A DNA stretch of 6,500 nt from Thiohalocapsa sp964524185. GTDB taxonomy: Bacteria; Pseudomonadota; Gammaproteobacteria; Chromatiales; Chromatiaceae. The position numbers and the translations under genes are program-made. Below are positions 6,255 through 6,500 of this stretch, piece after piece. How positions within the stretch are numbered: the stretch's first letter is position 1; every line of letters starts with the position of its first letter. The DNA is taken from positions 1-6,500 of the forward strand of contig CAZGCI010000147.1 of assembly GCA_964524185.1 (NCBI GenBank), in the 5' to 3' direction. The notes beneath the pieces were generated by a model, which had not been told where the DNA came from, did no database searches, and saw only the letters and a list, made by a program, of their open reading frames with translations.

Positions 6255-6500
6255 ATGTTTGAGCGCCTGCGGTCCGGAATCCTTGTGCTGCTGCTCGCTG
6301 CGCTGGTGACCGGCTGTGCCATGCAGGGGCGCAGCGAGCCGCCGGCGCCCGTGTATGAATCGTCGCAGCGACCGGCCTCGGTGGAGACCGCAGCGCCAGA
6401 GCCGCCGGTGCCGGAGCCCGCGCCGGCGCCGAAGCCAAGCCGCCCCGCCCCCGCCCCCGCACCCGAGCCGATGAAGGTTTACGCCTCGACCCCCCCAGAG
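6255..6500 (+). CDS. Proline-rich lipoprotein (partial), candidate PBP1B activator
   Basis: This open frame starts 3 bases after the mrcB stop (TAAGCGATG) and runs off the window end; 82 codons are visible. The product begins MFERLRSGILVLLLAALVTGC, a classic lipoprotein signal: basic n-region, hydrophobic h-region and lipobox LVTGC with lipidated Cys21. Ala22 at +2 (not Asp) predicts sorting to the outer membrane. Residues 27-82 are disordered and rich in Pro and Ala (19 Pro of 56), as expected of a tether spanning part of the periplasm. No folded domain is reached. In Pseudomonas aeruginosa the TPR lipoprotein LpoP is encoded beside mrcB and activates PBP1B, so an LpoP-type role is the leading hypothesis, resting on position and architecture only. 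There is no strong Shine-Dalgarno, so translation is probably coupled to mrcB. Confidence 0.85.
   Translation, partial: MFERLRSGILVLLLAALVTGCAMQGRSEPPAPVYESSQRPASVETAAPEPPVPEPAPAPKPSRPAPAPAPEPMKVYASTPPE

Noticed and set aside
5830..6462. 210-codon minus-strand open frame across the mrcB end and lipoprotein gene
   Set aside because: Its Arg/Pro/Ala composition is the antisense of the Pro-rich tail and linker; the plus-strand reading gives KTG-box context and a lipobox instead.

Overview
The window looks like chromosomal core-genome DNA from a GC-rich (by eye about two thirds G+C) gammaproteobacterium. The best support is a YadG/YadH-type ABC transporter pair and a class A penicillin-binding protein of the PBP1B type (UB2H + GT51 + transpeptidase), which is followed immediately by a proline-rich lipoprotein. 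That last arrangement resembles Pseudomonas and relatives rather than enterics. A free-living group such as Chromatiales would fit, but the genus cannot be fixed from this sequence. I see no phage, transposase, CRISPR array, tRNA or rRNA.

Layout. Positions 67-660 (minus strand) carry a conserved hypothetical protein with an HExxH zinc-site motif, divergent from a small unrecognised four-helix membrane protein at 856-1347 (plus). After a 255-bp gap come yadG (1603-2541) and yadH (2538-3338), overlapping by ATGA and encoding the ATPase and permease of an ABC-2 exporter of unknown substrate. A gene-free stretch of about 450 bp follows (3339-3788). It holds heptamer repeats folding into a long hairpin, an outer inverted repeat, an imperfect 19-bp direct repeat around the whole block, and an extended -10 promoter candidate. 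Next is mrcB (3789-6251). Three bases after its stop, an outer-membrane lipoprotein gene starts at 6255 and runs off the window.

How the genes relate. yadG and yadH form one translationally coupled unit. mrcB and the lipoprotein gene form a second, and the position and architecture of the lipoprotein make it a candidate activator of PBP1B (LpoP-like), though its functional domain lies outside the window. The two left-hand genes have no evident link to either unit. I did not find a clearly novel system. The most worthwhile leads are the lipoprotein partner, the structured repeat block between yadH and mrcB, and the uncharacterised HExxH protein.
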